From the NCBI GenBank assembly GCA_002633005.1, contig NMRA01000037.1:219399-283398 (forward strand): a stretch of DNA of 64,000 bases, given 5' to 3'. Source of the DNA: Phoronis australis. Lineage: Eukaryota > Phoronida > Phoronidae. Within the stretch, counting starts at the first letter, position 1. Each line of letters begins with the position of its first letter. Both the position numbers and the translations under genes were made by a program. The notes below the pieces were generated by a model. It did not search any database and was not told the origin of the DNA. It saw nothing but the letters and a program-made list of their open reading frames with translations. Shown here piece by piece: positions 12,419-24,900 of this stretch.

Positions 12419-12810
12419 GGGCTACCTTAGATATTGTACAACACGAAACTGAAAACATAAATTGCATTAATTCAGAATTCAAAACTGCACCAAGTAACAA
12501 ACTCGCCGGCGAAACACTACATGTCGCCATTACAGACACACCCACTGAATGCTGCGGGTTGTGTGCACAATATCACCTTAATAACAAACAACCTAAGTTC
12601 GTCCTTTTCGTTACACCATACAGTCAGGAAACAGAAAATTGTCATGCAGCATTGCTGACGAGGATTGGCAATTCTAGCAACCCTAACTACCTCTCTCTAA
12701 TTAAAATTACATCCCTTCACAGCTTAAACAGATATTTCCACTGTGTTCCTCCAGTGAAACTGAACTACTTCCCAGTACTGCCAAATGGTGGCAGGGTATC
12801 AGCTGTGTGA
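12419..12810 (+). CDS. Unassigned frame with a Cys cluster, possible terminal exon
   Basis: An open frame of about 130 codons follows a possible acceptor (TTACCTATCAG, ending at about 12419) and ends at a TGA at 12808-12810. It contains TPTECCGLCAQY, then FVLFVTPYSQETENCHAALL, a spacing of cysteines and hydrophobics loosely like a PAN/Apple domain (ECC-x2-C ... F ... C-x-L). This resemblance is weak and there are no neighbouring exons to support it. It could be a chance frame or a diverged repeat. Confidence 0.2.
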
Positions 12811-13983
12811 CCGGTGAACACAGGTTTCCCTTCTAGACGCTTATAAATCTCATGGGTGAAATGAACATGCAATATTAAAGTTAAACAGTGAACTTGAGGG
12901 GAACCTATATTCCTTCAACTGTTACTGTCCTTCATAAATATTAGATGAAATACACTGTACACAAAAGATGGTTTCGTTGATCTGTGGCCAATGGTCAGCA
13001 ATTCAGAGTGCTGTAAACCCATTTACTAAAGCTTGAATCAAGCTTTTGATTTAAGTCACCTAGAATTGTGAACCTTGTTAACACCTATTCCTTCCTCAAA
13101 TAAAAAAGTGGTTTGTGTGCTAAGGAAGAAGTGATAGTTCCTTTGCTTTTTTCAATGTTTATTACGAAATCTTCAGAATACAATGAATATACAAGAGGCA
13201 TTAGATCTGCTCAGTGCATGAAATGACGATTCATGTTGAACCAACTTGATGAGATCAGTCTAAAGCAATAACAAACTGTCAGTTCTCATCGCCATGGAAA
13301 CTCAAAATTTGTGTAAGGAAGAAGTAGAGATCAACTTATAAATTTAACACTTTTCGATTATTTCAACAAACTTTGTTTTTCCATCTCAAATTCTCTAAAT
13401 GTGAGGGCAATGAATTCAAAATGAGCAAGATACTGTGTTCACAAGCCTGGTAAATATCCATTACGAAAAGGGTTATGTGAACGCAAGCCGCTGTATTTGC
13501 TCATCACCGAGACTTTCGCCTATAATGATGGATAACAGGGTTCACTATGTGCAAAGTGGATTGTGCTTCTTTTGAACCTTCATGTCAGGAGAGTCTGGTC
13601 ATCAGTTGAACGCCCGTAACGAACACAGAAAACTTGTGAGGTCCTGTTGTTTGTCTTCAGTTTTATCGAAGCAAGCTAAAGAACAGCGTCATATTATTGA
13701 TTGGAAGTCTGCCACCGTTTTAGACTGTAAGATAGAGTCATTCCTAGAAGGATTAGAGAAGTCATCCACATCAGGTCTCATATCCACTGTATTGATAGGG
13801 GCGGAGGTTTGGAATTACTTTGCATCAACAACCAGGTTCTTGTCGGATACGTACCTCTTAGCAACAATCTGAGGAATTAGGTCATTCTGATGAAGCCAGC
13901 CATCCATAACAGGCGAACGTCTCACCTGTGAGCAAATGCACCTGTTCGTGTTCAGAAAACTCTTTTCATGATAGAGGACAATA
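12811..13983. other. Downstream flank of TXNL4A, no separate gene seen
   Basis: This stretch follows the TXNL4A stop codon on the minus strand and probably contains its 3' UTR. The plus-strand frame at 13582-13872 lies opposite that UTR and shows no family features. A minus-strand AATAAA (TTTATT at about 13158) is a distant candidate polyadenylation signal. Confidence 0.35.
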
Positions 13984-14412
13984 CTAATATCTGTATTTTG
14001 TGGAGTAGTCTTTGGGCGACACCACAAGACCCCGCCCTTTCCTAGCGCCACGGTATATAGTCTCCACAATGTCTATAAATTCCTGCTGGTTACTCATGGA
14101 CCAGTTGATTTTGTTGTTATTACCAGTGCCCAAGTCAATCATAATGTGCTTGTTGCGGTAGAAAAACATGACCGTACAAGGATCGTACAACTCATACATC
14201 TTGTTAAAGTCGGGCACTTCTGTCACGTCCACCACGTAGATTGCAGCAAAGTTCTTGATTTTCTCCGCAGAGCCACACAGTGTCTCGTCCATCTGCATGC
14301 ATGTTGGGTCCCAGTCGTGGCCGAAGCGAATCACTACTACTCTGTCTTCTTCTGACATGATGGCCTGGTCTACCTGCCAACCATTGGTCAGATGAGGGAG
14401 CATGTACGACAT
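13984..14412 (-). CDS. TXNL4A: U5 snRNP 15-kDa protein, DIM1/thioredoxin-like 4A, complete
   Basis: One uninterrupted minus-strand frame of 142 codons plus stop, the exact length of the animal family. This spliceosomal protein of the U4/U6.U5 tri-snRNP has a thioredoxin fold without the CxxC redox pair and is essential for pre-mRNA splicing in studied eukaryotes. Start MSYMLPHLTNGWQVDQAI, core VVVIRFGHDWDPTC and NKMYELYDPCTVMFFYRNKH, then IMIDLGTGNNNKINW and C-terminus GRGLVVSPKDYSTKYRY are family signatures. A strong acceptor (TTTTTTTGCAG) ends at 14439, 27 nt before the ATG, so the 5' UTR is spliced even though the CDS has no introns. A possible 5' exon ends at 18648 next to the NDUFA9 start. 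The lack of coding introns is odd beside its intron-rich neighbours. Confidence 0.95.
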   Translation of the reverse strand: MSYMLPHLTNGWQVDQAIMSEEDRVVVIRFGHDWDPTCMQMDETLCGSAEKIKNFAAIYVVDVTEVPDFNKMYELYDPCTVMFFYRNKHIMIDLGTGNNNKINWSMSNQQEFIDIVETIYRGARKGRGLVVSPKDYSTKYRY

Positions 14413-15015
14413 GACTGCGTGCTAGACTCGATTCACACCTGCAAAAAAATTTAAAAATTAAGAGACCTCTCAACACACTCAGCATCATCTGGTCCTTGCT
14501 TCATGTATAACAATGGGAACACACCAGTTGCATGAAACAGTCCAAAATAGAGACTCGACTAAATACCATAAATGTACTGTGTATTTGTGGGCCTGTGAAA
14601 CCCTGATTGTTCTTTCTTATGCTGTTTGAGTCTCACTACTACGTCAGTTTTTGGTTTGATACCAATCGAGAGTGAACTCTACATTGTATTCTCGACATTA
14701 TTGAAAATAAGAAGGGACCCTTTCAAGCAACGCCCCTAATTTAAGGACTAAGTAGGGTTTGGAATGACCCATGACAAAAAAGAGGAAAATTTTCCAGATG
14801 ATCTTTCGTTCCACAAATAGGCTTATTTGATAGAAATAATTTTTCATGTTGTAAAATTTAATTGCAAGAAATGTTTTTTGCATGAATAAAGTTAAAATAA
14901 TGATAAAAAGAGATGAAAAAAGAAGAAACTGGAAATCAAATATGTGTGAGAAATTTAAACCAAAAGAGAGACATTCCTCTTAAAAGAGGAAAATTGCAAT
15001 TGTTTTGACTGAATT

Positions 15016-17375
15016 AAAAGCTCAATTTTAAGTTATATCTTTACAAAATGTCATCAGGCAAAGAAGAGCTCGTAATACAGATAAAATGATTGAAAAGATT
15101 ACATTGTGAGCAATGAAAGAACCAAAATATGTAAAAAATAGCAAACTTAGTTGAGTCCCCATTTAGGACTGCTTCATGCAGCCAGTCACAGTAAGTCATG
15201 CTAAAATCCTTAAAAATGCTGATGTTGTCATGCCAACTGAATAAAACACAAGTCTCATGAGACTGGACTCAAGAAGCAGTAACATCCAATATACAGCTAT
15301 ATAAGACTTCAATTACAGCGGGTACCAAAGCATGCAGAAAACGTTCATCTTGTGTTCAATGAATACATGTTAAGCCACTTCTAGTACTCCCTGATTCTGA
15401 GAATCAGTTTTATTCACCGAAAAGCAGACTTGAAGACTTGACTGTTGAAGAACACCCGGTGAAGCCTGGAAAATCTGACGGTTTTGACATTTGAAAGCAT
15501 GCCATACTACTGGGAGGGCACTAATCTGAACAGAGGGTGCTTAATTGAAAATTGTCAAATGTAGAGAGTGGGAACTCAGTCGTACTCTGGGCAAATAAAA
15601 AGTAACGGGTGGGTACTTATGACACGTTTTTAGATGTTCGCGCACTTCAACATTTTCAGTTGTAGAGAACACCGACATTGTTAGTATTTTATCAATCAAA
15701 AAGTAAATAGGTTGAGAAGTTCCATTGCAGGATCATTGCCTGTATGTCTACGGCATCCACAGTCCATGTATAGCAGTGAAACAAGGTCTTACCTTAAGGG
15801 TATATTGCACTAGGTTGGGCCATTTTCACACTGCGCACAGTAGAGGATACATACGTCATGCCACCTGCCAGGCACAGTGTTAAAAATGGCAAGTTGCCAA
15901 TTTTAGTAACTGAACAAGGGATTGCCCAAAGAAAAAGTTTGATAACGGGATAATTTGGAAGGAGTTAAATACATCAACAACCTCCTAAAGTATCCCTATA
16001 AGGCTCTATGCGCAAAAGGAATTTATAACAACGTGATCTTGATGTTTTAGTGAGTGCGAGGAATAATTCGCTGAAAAGGTTATTGTTCACAATCCGACTC
16101 TATTAACATACATACTTGATATTAATATTTTCTGAATCCTCTAGCCATGGTGATCATGGTGATTCCAAAAAGATAATACTTGTACTGATTGGTCGNAAAA
16201 GCTCAATTTTAAGTTATATCTTTACAAAATGTCATCAGGCAAAGAAGAGCTCGTAATACAGATAAAATGATTGAAAAGATTACATTGTGAGCAATGAAAG
16301 AACCAAAATATGTAAAAAATAGCAAACTTAGTTGAGTCCCCATTTAGGACTGCTTCATGCAGCCAGTCACAGTAAGTCATGCTAAAATCCTTAAAAATGC
16401 TGATGTTGTCATGCCAACTGAATAAAACACAAGTCTCATGAGACTGGACTCAAGAAGCAGTAACATCCAATATACAGCTATATAAGACTTCAATTACAGC
16501 GGGTACCAAAGCATGCAGAAAACATTCATCTTGTTTTCAATGAATACATGTTAAGCCACTTCTAGTACTCCCTGATTCTGAGAATCAGTTTTATTTACCG
16601 AAAAGCAGACTTGAAGACTCCACTGTTGAAGAACACCAGGTGAAGCCTGGAAAATCTGACGGTTTTGACATTTGAAAGCATGCCATACTACTGGGAGGGC
16701 ACTAATCTGAACAGAGGGTGCTTAATTGAAAATTGTCAAATGTAGAGAGTGGGAACTCAGTCGTACTATGGGCAAATAAAAAGTAACGGGTGGGTACTTA
16801 TGACACGTTTTTAGATGTTCGCGCACTTCAACATTTTCAGTTGTAGAGAACACTGACATTGTTAGTATTTTATCAATCAAAAAGTAAATAGGTTGAGAAG
16901 TTCCATTGCAGGATCATTGCCTGTATGTCTACGGCATCCACAGTCCATGTATAGCAGTGAAACAAGGTCTTACCTTAAGGGTATATTGCACTAGGTTGGG
17001 CCATTTTCACACTGACACAGTAGAGGATACATAGGTCATGCCACCTGCCAGGCACAGTGTTAAAAATGGCAAGTTGCCAATTTTAGTAACTGAACAAGGG
17101 ACTGCCCAAAGAAAAATTTTGATAACAGGATAATTTGGAAGGAGTTAAATACATCAACAACCTCCTAAAGTATCCCTATAAGGCTCTATGCGCAAAAGGA
17201 ATTTATAACAACGTGATCTTGATGTTTTAGTGAGTGCGAGAAATAATTCGCTGAAAAGGTTATTGTTCACAATCCGACTCTATTAACATACATACTTGAT
17301 ATTAATATTTTCTGAATCCTCTAGCCATGGTGATCATGGTGATTCCAAAAAGATAATACTTGTACTGATTGGTCG
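15016..17375. repeat. 1.18-kb near-identical direct duplication split by one N (probable unmerged alleles)
   Basis: 15016-16195 and 16197-17375 align end to end with only scattered substitutions and tiny indels (for example near 15350 against 16525). The N at 16196 falls exactly at the junction: the sequence after it restarts at the word AAAAGCTCAATTTTAAG first seen at 15016. This is the expected pattern when two overlapping contigs of different alleles are placed side by side. A real tandem duplication is less likely. Confidence 0.85.
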
Positions 17376-18052
17376 CTTCTTATTCATTATTTATGAGTTT
17401 TTCCAAGGCGTTCATTTGCAACGCATTTAGCGAGGCAGCCATTTTTAAAAGTGTGACACCTTTCGACAGGATTGATAACTAACAGATAACCTAAAGTGAA
17501 GTTAGTTCGATGCAGAATGTGCTTCTGTGTTCTTGTATTTTAGCCTGCCAGTGATATAATTATCTTATTACTCAACTCCAATTATTTGAAACAGTTTTAG
17601 TCACTGAGACGACACATGTCCGCCATAACACGAGCCGAAATCACGTCTGCGAGACGTCAAGTGTTTTCGAGGACGATGTTTCAGGAACACGCACACTCAT
17701 GTTTTTTCTTAAGAAGAAGTTTTGAACATGCAATCCTTTATGAACGACTACTACTGTTTTTTACTCAGAATTTCCCTAATGAGCCACGCAGTATCCAATT
17801 TTGGGGTTTTCTGACACACACGTGATCATTGGAGTTATCATTCTTGCCAAGACGTGTCTCAGTTTTATAACGGTGGTCACTCAACATCGGCTGCCACAAG
17901 GCAACACCTCGTAAAAACAGTGAATGCACGAATAAGAAGCGACCAATCAGTACAAGTAATACATTTTTGGAATCACCATGATCACCATGGTGAGAGGATT
18001 CAGAAAATATAAAGATCAAGTACGTTAATGGAATCGGATTGTAAACAATAAC
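17268..18052. repeat. Inverted repeat, about 125-bp arms, 0.5-kb spacer
   Basis: 17268-17392 and 17925-18052 are imperfect reverse complements, including AATAAGAAGCGACCAATCAG and its partner and the ATGGTGATCATGGTGATTCC block. The spacer holds no gene. It may be a fold-back or MITE-type element upstream of NDUFA9; no terminal target duplication was identified. Confidence 0.6.
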
Positions 18053-18648
18053 CGGCGAAAAGGTTCCGGCGTATGAAGCTCCTGCAGTGACGGTGGGTCA
18101 TTGTGAATCATTGTCTATTGTTTTAGTTGAACAGACCGATGAGTTATGGAAGTACTCAATAGTTTTTCTCCCGGCTAAGTGTAGAGTTATCAACATCGTG
18201 ACTTTACGTGACAAACAGGCAATTTCCGTACCATCCTTGACCTCGATCGGTCCAAGATAAAAGTGTGTGTGGGCTTTTAGTGAAATTTTTGTTCTTTGAC
18301 TGCGAATTTCTTACGAAGTCGCCGGAACAGGACACCGTGAATAGTATTGGAAGAAAGAACAATTGCCAATGGTTTGTTGAAACCTTGTTTTGTGTAAATT
18401 TATTGAGTTTTATGTTAGCTATGGAGGGCTGAAGTGAAGCACCCGTGGAATTTCTAGTCGGGAGTGTCATACCTTGTAGTGTTATATGTAGAGCATTGGG
18501 GACGATCAGAAGCTGAGGACGCCTGTGACTGTGAGGCTGTGGATTTGGCGACGATTGGGATTCGGAGGGACGATGTCTCAGCCTGTGAACGCAGTTGAAT
18601 ATGATAAAAGATAAAAAATTATCAATATAAAATAACAAATTACTCACC

Positions 18649-18945
18649 TGCAAAAACAATATGGGAAGCAGCTTCAACACAAAGAAGCAAATTGTGTAAA
18701 TTCTACGAACAACTCACTCCGCTCGTCGAACGAAACGACAACGCTGTTGGCAGAACCGGAAACAACTAATTTAACTCTCAATACCATTGCCTAATTTTCA
18801 CACAAGAGCATTTAATATCTATATCTTAATTCATTTAGCAACATTTAAACAAAAATAGAAAAAATTTAGTTCTTTTAAGCATAATTAGGAGAATAAGTGT
18901 CATTTTAGAAGAAAAAGTGTTTGAGTTTGAGATTACAGGTCTAAA
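18649..18945. promoter_or_regulatory. Candidate divergent promoter interval between TXNL4A and NDUFA9
   Basis: The minus-strand candidate 5' exon of TXNL4A (ending at its donor at 18648) and the NDUFA9 start codon at 18946 leave under 300 bp between the two genes' 5' ends. No TATA box is evident. The arrangement suggests a shared divergent promoter of two housekeeping genes. Transcript starts cannot be read from sequence alone. Confidence 0.35.
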
Positions 18946-21900
18946 ATGGCGGCTGTGATTTTGGCTTCGGTGGCAAGACAAGGACGTAAGTTTTTGCCTG
19001 TTCATCTAAAGTGCACCGATAAAGTTGTTTTGTTTGAAATCATTTGAATCCATAAAATACATTTTAGTGCATTTTGAGGAATTTTCATTTAGTTTTCACG
19101 CTTTTGATTGCCAAAAACAGCGTCAGTATCGAATGCGGTGGCTCGCGCGGCGATGTCACCTTGGAAGCTATGGGGAGTGTGGCTTGGTTGGTCTTTGTTG
19201 CTTGTAGACAATACCACTGTCTCGACTGGCTCCAGTAGAGACAGTAGTCATCCTATAGGCCTTCCATATGCCGGAATCTTTTTTTGGTGAATTGTGCCTC
19301 ACGTTGATTAAACCATTCAAGAGTCATGTTCGTATAAGTATACTTGCACACAGTCACAGCCACAGCCACAGGGACACTTTTCGAAGCCTAAGAAGCCATT
19401 GATGTCTTTAACTATTCCCAGTTGTGACAAATATACTCACAATCAAACTTTTCTGAGCAACCCTTCATTCAGTTGCCCAAATCGGCATCCGGCTATTTTT
19501 ACACTGCTCGCACCACGGGATATGCTGAACAGGGACACTAGTGGGGTGTCTAAATTTGAATCATGGTGTCCATTTGAATGCCCTGGACACCGGGACCCTA
19601 ATGATGAAAGCCTGAACGCATCACATTATTGAAGCACAGGGGTATCACGTTACTTGTTTGGAATTCACGACAGGTTATTTTCCAACAGCCACTAGGTGCT
19701 GCTACTGTATTTATAAAAAATACCTACCATAATAAGGCTATGTGGTTTGTCACAACTTTAACATTTGATACTTCCAGGTCAACAGTCTTGTGCCATCCTG
19801 GGCGGTGCTTACACCAACAAGAGGTACCAGAGTGACCTGACTGCCTACAGACGAGGCCGCGGTGGCAGGTCATCCTTCAGTGGTATTGTGGCCACGGTCT
19901 TCGGTGCTTCGGGGTTCCTGGGCCGCTATGTTGTTAACAGACTTGGTGTGTGCATTCTCTATTTTTAAGATTTTTAAACTATGTATCTTGATGCTCTCTG
20001 GTTTGCTAGACATTTGGTTTCAAATTAATGAAAAATATTCTTAATGCTTCATATTTTATTCAAAGCAAAACGTCAAAGCGACAAGTTGAAGCCAAATGTT
20101 TTTTTTTGCTGTAAAACTCAAATGTACACATGATAAAACGCTGTGTCATTAAATCAGATTTCGCACACTGTACACATTTTGGTGCACTACATAACGTCAC
20201 TACATAACACAAGTAACGACTGTTTGCAAGACAGTCATGGTTAAAATAATGGGTGGTGAACTCGTGTTTTCTGATGAAAACTTTGTTACTCTTGTGTGAC
20301 AGAAAAATTAGATGTTGCATTAAATGTTCTCAGCAATTCAACATTTTGAATGCAATTAATTTTCTACACTGAAAAGTATGAGATAACTATTAAGATTGCC
20401 TTTATTGACTCTTGAGGTTGTCTTTGATTTTTTGTCCACTTTCGTTCATTTTTTGTTAATTTTTTGTTCATTTTTTGTTTTTAGACCTGGGGCCCGTTCC
20501 AAGAAGCTGACTTAAGTTCATTTTTGACTTAAGTCTAAGATTTGTCTTCTCTTCCATTCTTTGAAACTTCCAAATCCGGTCAAATAGTTAAAATGAAGAT
20601 GAAAGTTTTATCAAAAACTTAATTCAAACTTAAGATCTCTTTCTAAAAACAGTCTCGAGACAAATTTAAGTTTTATCTAAAAATTTACTAAAATTTAAGA
20701 TTTGTCTTAGCTAAGTCAATTTTGTTGGAACGGGCACCTGCTCACTTTGTAAAACTTTAATTTATGTCTCATTTCTTGTGATCTTGAACTTTTGTAGGTA
20801 AAATCGGAACGCAAGTGATTGTTCCGCATAGATCAGATCCCTACTTTGTCCAGCGACTAAAACTGGCTGGGGACCTGGGCCAAATCTTGTTTTATGTAAG
20901 TTTACAAGTAATATGTTTTTGGTTGAGAATAGAAACAATAGTAAAATAATGTTTTATCCCATAAAGGCCACAGAGTTGGGCACTAGTATTTGAAACTAGC
21001 ACGATGCCATTACATCAAATTTAAATTAATGTAAATTAATTCCTATGCTTTTCCAGACACTGATGAAATCTGTTAAACCATGCGTGCACCCAGCATTTAA
21101 TATGCGGGGGGGTCTTGAATCTCTTACAAAGTTGCTAACAAAAACAGGGTGTGATCACTATTATTCCAAAAGGTAAAAAGCCGCGTGAATTCTTGAGCAA
21201 TTGGCGCCCCATTTCTCTCTTAAATACAAGTTATAAAGTTTTATCAGGTTGTGTTGCACATCGTATTAAAAGCGTCATTACCAAAATCATTCATGAAAAT
21301 CAGAAAGGCTTTATCAAGGGAAGGTTTATTGGTGAAAATATTAGAACCATCTACGACATTTTAAATTGCTCAGAAGAATATGATATACCCGGTCTGATAG
21401 TTCAAATTGACTTTGAGAAAGCCTTCGATTCCATTTCGTGGAAAATGATCTACAAAACCCTATCTTTTTTCAACTTTGGTAAAAACCTAATTGATTGGGT
21501 GCGCTTTCTAAATTCAAACGCTACACTTTGTGTGATCCAGCACGGCATAACTTCAGAATACTTCAAAATTGGTCGCGGATGTAAACAAGGTGATCCTGTG
21601 TCCCCCTATCTTTTTATCATTTGTGTTGAAATAATGGCCATTATGTTTCGTGAAAATAAAAATATAAAAGGTATTGGCATCCCAGATGTCAACGACCTTA
21701 AGCTTCTGCAATATGCAGATGACACGGTTTTGTTTTTAGATGGTACAACAGAATCCTTAAAATACTCGCTTGATCTCCTGGACCAATTTCACAAATTCTC
21801 TGGTCTGAGACCAAATGTAGAAAAAACTCATTGTATTTGGATAGGTCGGATGAGGGGAAGTGAATTGCGCTTGTGTCCAGAATTAAATTTATCTTGGCAA

Positions 21901-24900
21901 AAACAAAAATTCTCAATTCTGGGAGTCACATTTAGCACAAATTTATCAGAAATTCCAGACTTAAATTACAATGTCAAAATACAAGAGATTTACAGAGATT
22001 TGACGTGTTGGTCCAGGAGATCGCTCACTACGCTAGGAAAAATAACCGTAGTTAAATCGTTTGTTTTGCCTAAATTAACGCACCTCCTGTTGTCATTACC
22101 TTCTCCATCAGACAAAGTTGTTGACTCTTTAGAAAAACATTTTTTTAAATTTATTTGGCAAAACAAAAATGACAGGATAGCTAGAAATATTATGATCCAA
22201 GATTTTTCCAACGGAGGCTGTAAAATGGTCCATTTAAAAAGTTATATTAAGTCGTTAAAATTTACATGGTTCGTGAGACTTGTGATGGCCAATCAATCTT
22301 CCTGGAAATTGATTGTTATGAAAAACCGCTTTTTAGCTGGAAAAAACCTTCTTCATGTTGGGGCCAAATTTTATAGTCAATGCCCGGGAATTTTTAAGAA
22401 TGTCTTTTGGAAAGAGGTATTTTTAGTTGTTGGGGAAGTACTCTCTAGTATCTCAGATTATCACATTAAAGAGGAATTTTATTACGAACCACTCTGGTAT
22501 AATGAACATATTTTGATTGATAAAAAGTCTGTTTTCTACAATGACTGGTATAAAAGAGGTATAGTTTTTATTCACGATTTGTTGAACCATAATGGTTATT
22601 TTATGTCTTACCAGTGTTTTTGTGAAAGATACAGGTTTTCTCCATCATTTACATCTTTTTGGGGTATTCGAAGTGCAATTCGTCAAACTATTCGTCATTC
22701 TCAAATTAGGCCATGTAGTGAAATTGAGATAACCTTGCCTTTTTGCACAACATTTAATTCCATTCTTATATCGAGACAAAAAGTCAATAAACAAATTTAT
22801 ACCCACTTAATACAAAAACTATATAAAAAACCCAAATTTGAGGAAAATTGGGAAAAACAGTTGAATACCGTAATTCCCCGTGAGTGGTGGAGAAAAGCTT
22901 ATTCTTATTCTATTAACTTTTCTTGTGATATCCAGCTTAAATGGTTTCAAATACGTTTAACTCACAGACTACTCGGAACCAATAAGTTTTTGAGTAAGAT
23001 TGGTGTTAGAAATTCAGATAGTTGTACTTTTTGTAATTCTCATTCTGAAGACCTTTTTCACTTGTATTGGTCTTGTTTACGTGTCCAAAGTTTTTGGAAA
23101 ACAGTTGAAAACTGGATAAAAAACTTCTGCGGAATTGATATGAAACTTGATCATTTTTACGTAATTTTTGGCTCCTTTAATGGACCAAAAATCATAAATC
23201 TACTTTTATGTTTAGGCAAGTACCACATACACAAGCAAAGACTTCAGAATGTAGAACCATGTTTTGCACTTTTTAAACATTCTGTTTTTGATTACTACAA
23301 AGTAGAAAAGGTTATGTACTATAACCAGTGCAGGTATCTCGACTTCGAGGAACGATGGGCCCCTCTAGCACCTTTATTTTAATTTACACTACATACAACC
23401 AATGGCCCCCCTGTGTATGAATGTGAGCGTGACTGTGTGCGTGAATGTTTATACTGTTTGGCTTTATTGTATTTGCATTACGATAACAATAAAACTTTTT
23501 GACAAAAAAAAAAGTTGCTAACAAAAAAGCAGGAGGACTGAAAAAACAGGGTACCACCTTCAAGTCTGTGAACAGTGCGTCTGCACCTTTTTAGTGGACA
23601 TTTTCTTGGACTTTTTGTTCCTCTGAGGCAGACCTTTTTACCCACTTCACCAAATGTTTTGAACAGTTCTGTTAATTCTGTCCCTGATTCATACAAATCA
23701 TGTTACATACTGTGGTTACATGATGAAACAAGCCACCAAATAAGGGCTTATAGCCTAATTTGTTTGTATTTTCAGCCTTTTGAATTAAGAGATGAGGACT
23801 CTGTTCGGAGAGCACTCAGTCGGTCTAATGTGGTGATCAACTTGATTGGACGAGATTATGAAACCAGGTGAGAAAACAGGGTTATTGTAAACCTTATGAA
23901 GCCTGCGCTGTGTCATAGACCCCTGTTATATTGCAGACCTTGGCTGAGCGATCACTCTCTTGAGATATTGATTTAACGAGACGATGTGGTGGACTCTTTC
24001 ACGTTTCCTTTTTATCCCGTGTGCATTCGATGTTGAAAGTGAACACAAATGCCTCTGTTGCTTGCCCTATTTTCCGATTCTTGTGTGCAGTACCAGCAAA
24101 GTTGTCAGGGTTGAAGAGCAATGTCATATATTCACGGATGTTTTGAGAAGTTGTGTGAATCATCTGATTATCCCACCAAACAATAAAGGCCATTTGACAG
24201 CATGATGGTCTAAGAGAATCTATAAAAATGATGTAAAACCTCTCTGTTTTGATTTCTGACAGCCGAACTCTGTAGCTAAAAAGGTTTAAAAGAAAATCCC
24301 AGACAGGCTTTTGTAGCTAATAGAATAAAGACACAAAATTTTCAAGTTTCATGTAAATAATCTTGTTTGTGGAAGATGCGTCAATCTTGAAAAATCTAAA
24401 TTTTTAGAGAAAAATAGTCATGTGATTTCAAACAACTAAACATTGCTTTCATGCATATATTAAGATTCTGTGATCATCAAGAATTTTTAAAATGTATAAT
24501 TTTGTGGGTCATGGTGGGGTATTAAATTTTCTTCATTAATAATTGTCACACAGGAATTACACATACGAGGATGTACACGTAACGGGTTCTCGCACCATCG
24601 CCAGGCTTGCACGTGAGTGCGGTGTACAGACACTGGTGCACATGTCCGCAATGAATGCTAGCGACGACCCTCAGGTTATCTACATGAAGGACGGATGTAA
24701 TTGGCTAAAAAGCAAGGTACTTGTTGCATCCAAACTCCTGGTGTTGCGCATAGTGAACTTGTTGAGCAGTGCATATGGTGATATATCAACTGTCACAACA
24801 TTAAATCACGGGGACATACATGCACCCAAACCAGTTAGTATGTGTAAGCCATCTGCCGGTGACTAGTTACAGTAAAACTTCTCAGCATTTCTAAATGGGT

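Larger units (their letters stand above)
14439..18648 (-). other. Probable 5' UTR intron of TXNL4A, with an assembly duplication inside
   Basis: No coding exon is seen here. On the minus strand, a strong donor (TTTTTGCAG then GTGAGTA) ends a candidate exon at 18648, and a strong acceptor ends at 14439. The interval includes the 1.18-kb duplicated block around N 16196 and an inverted repeat (17268-18052). The true intron is therefore probably about 1.2 kb shorter than drawn. Confidence 0.45.

Noticed and set aside
13582-13872. 96-codon plus-strand frame as a gene
   Set aside because: It lies opposite the probable TXNL4A 3' UTR, with no splice or family support.
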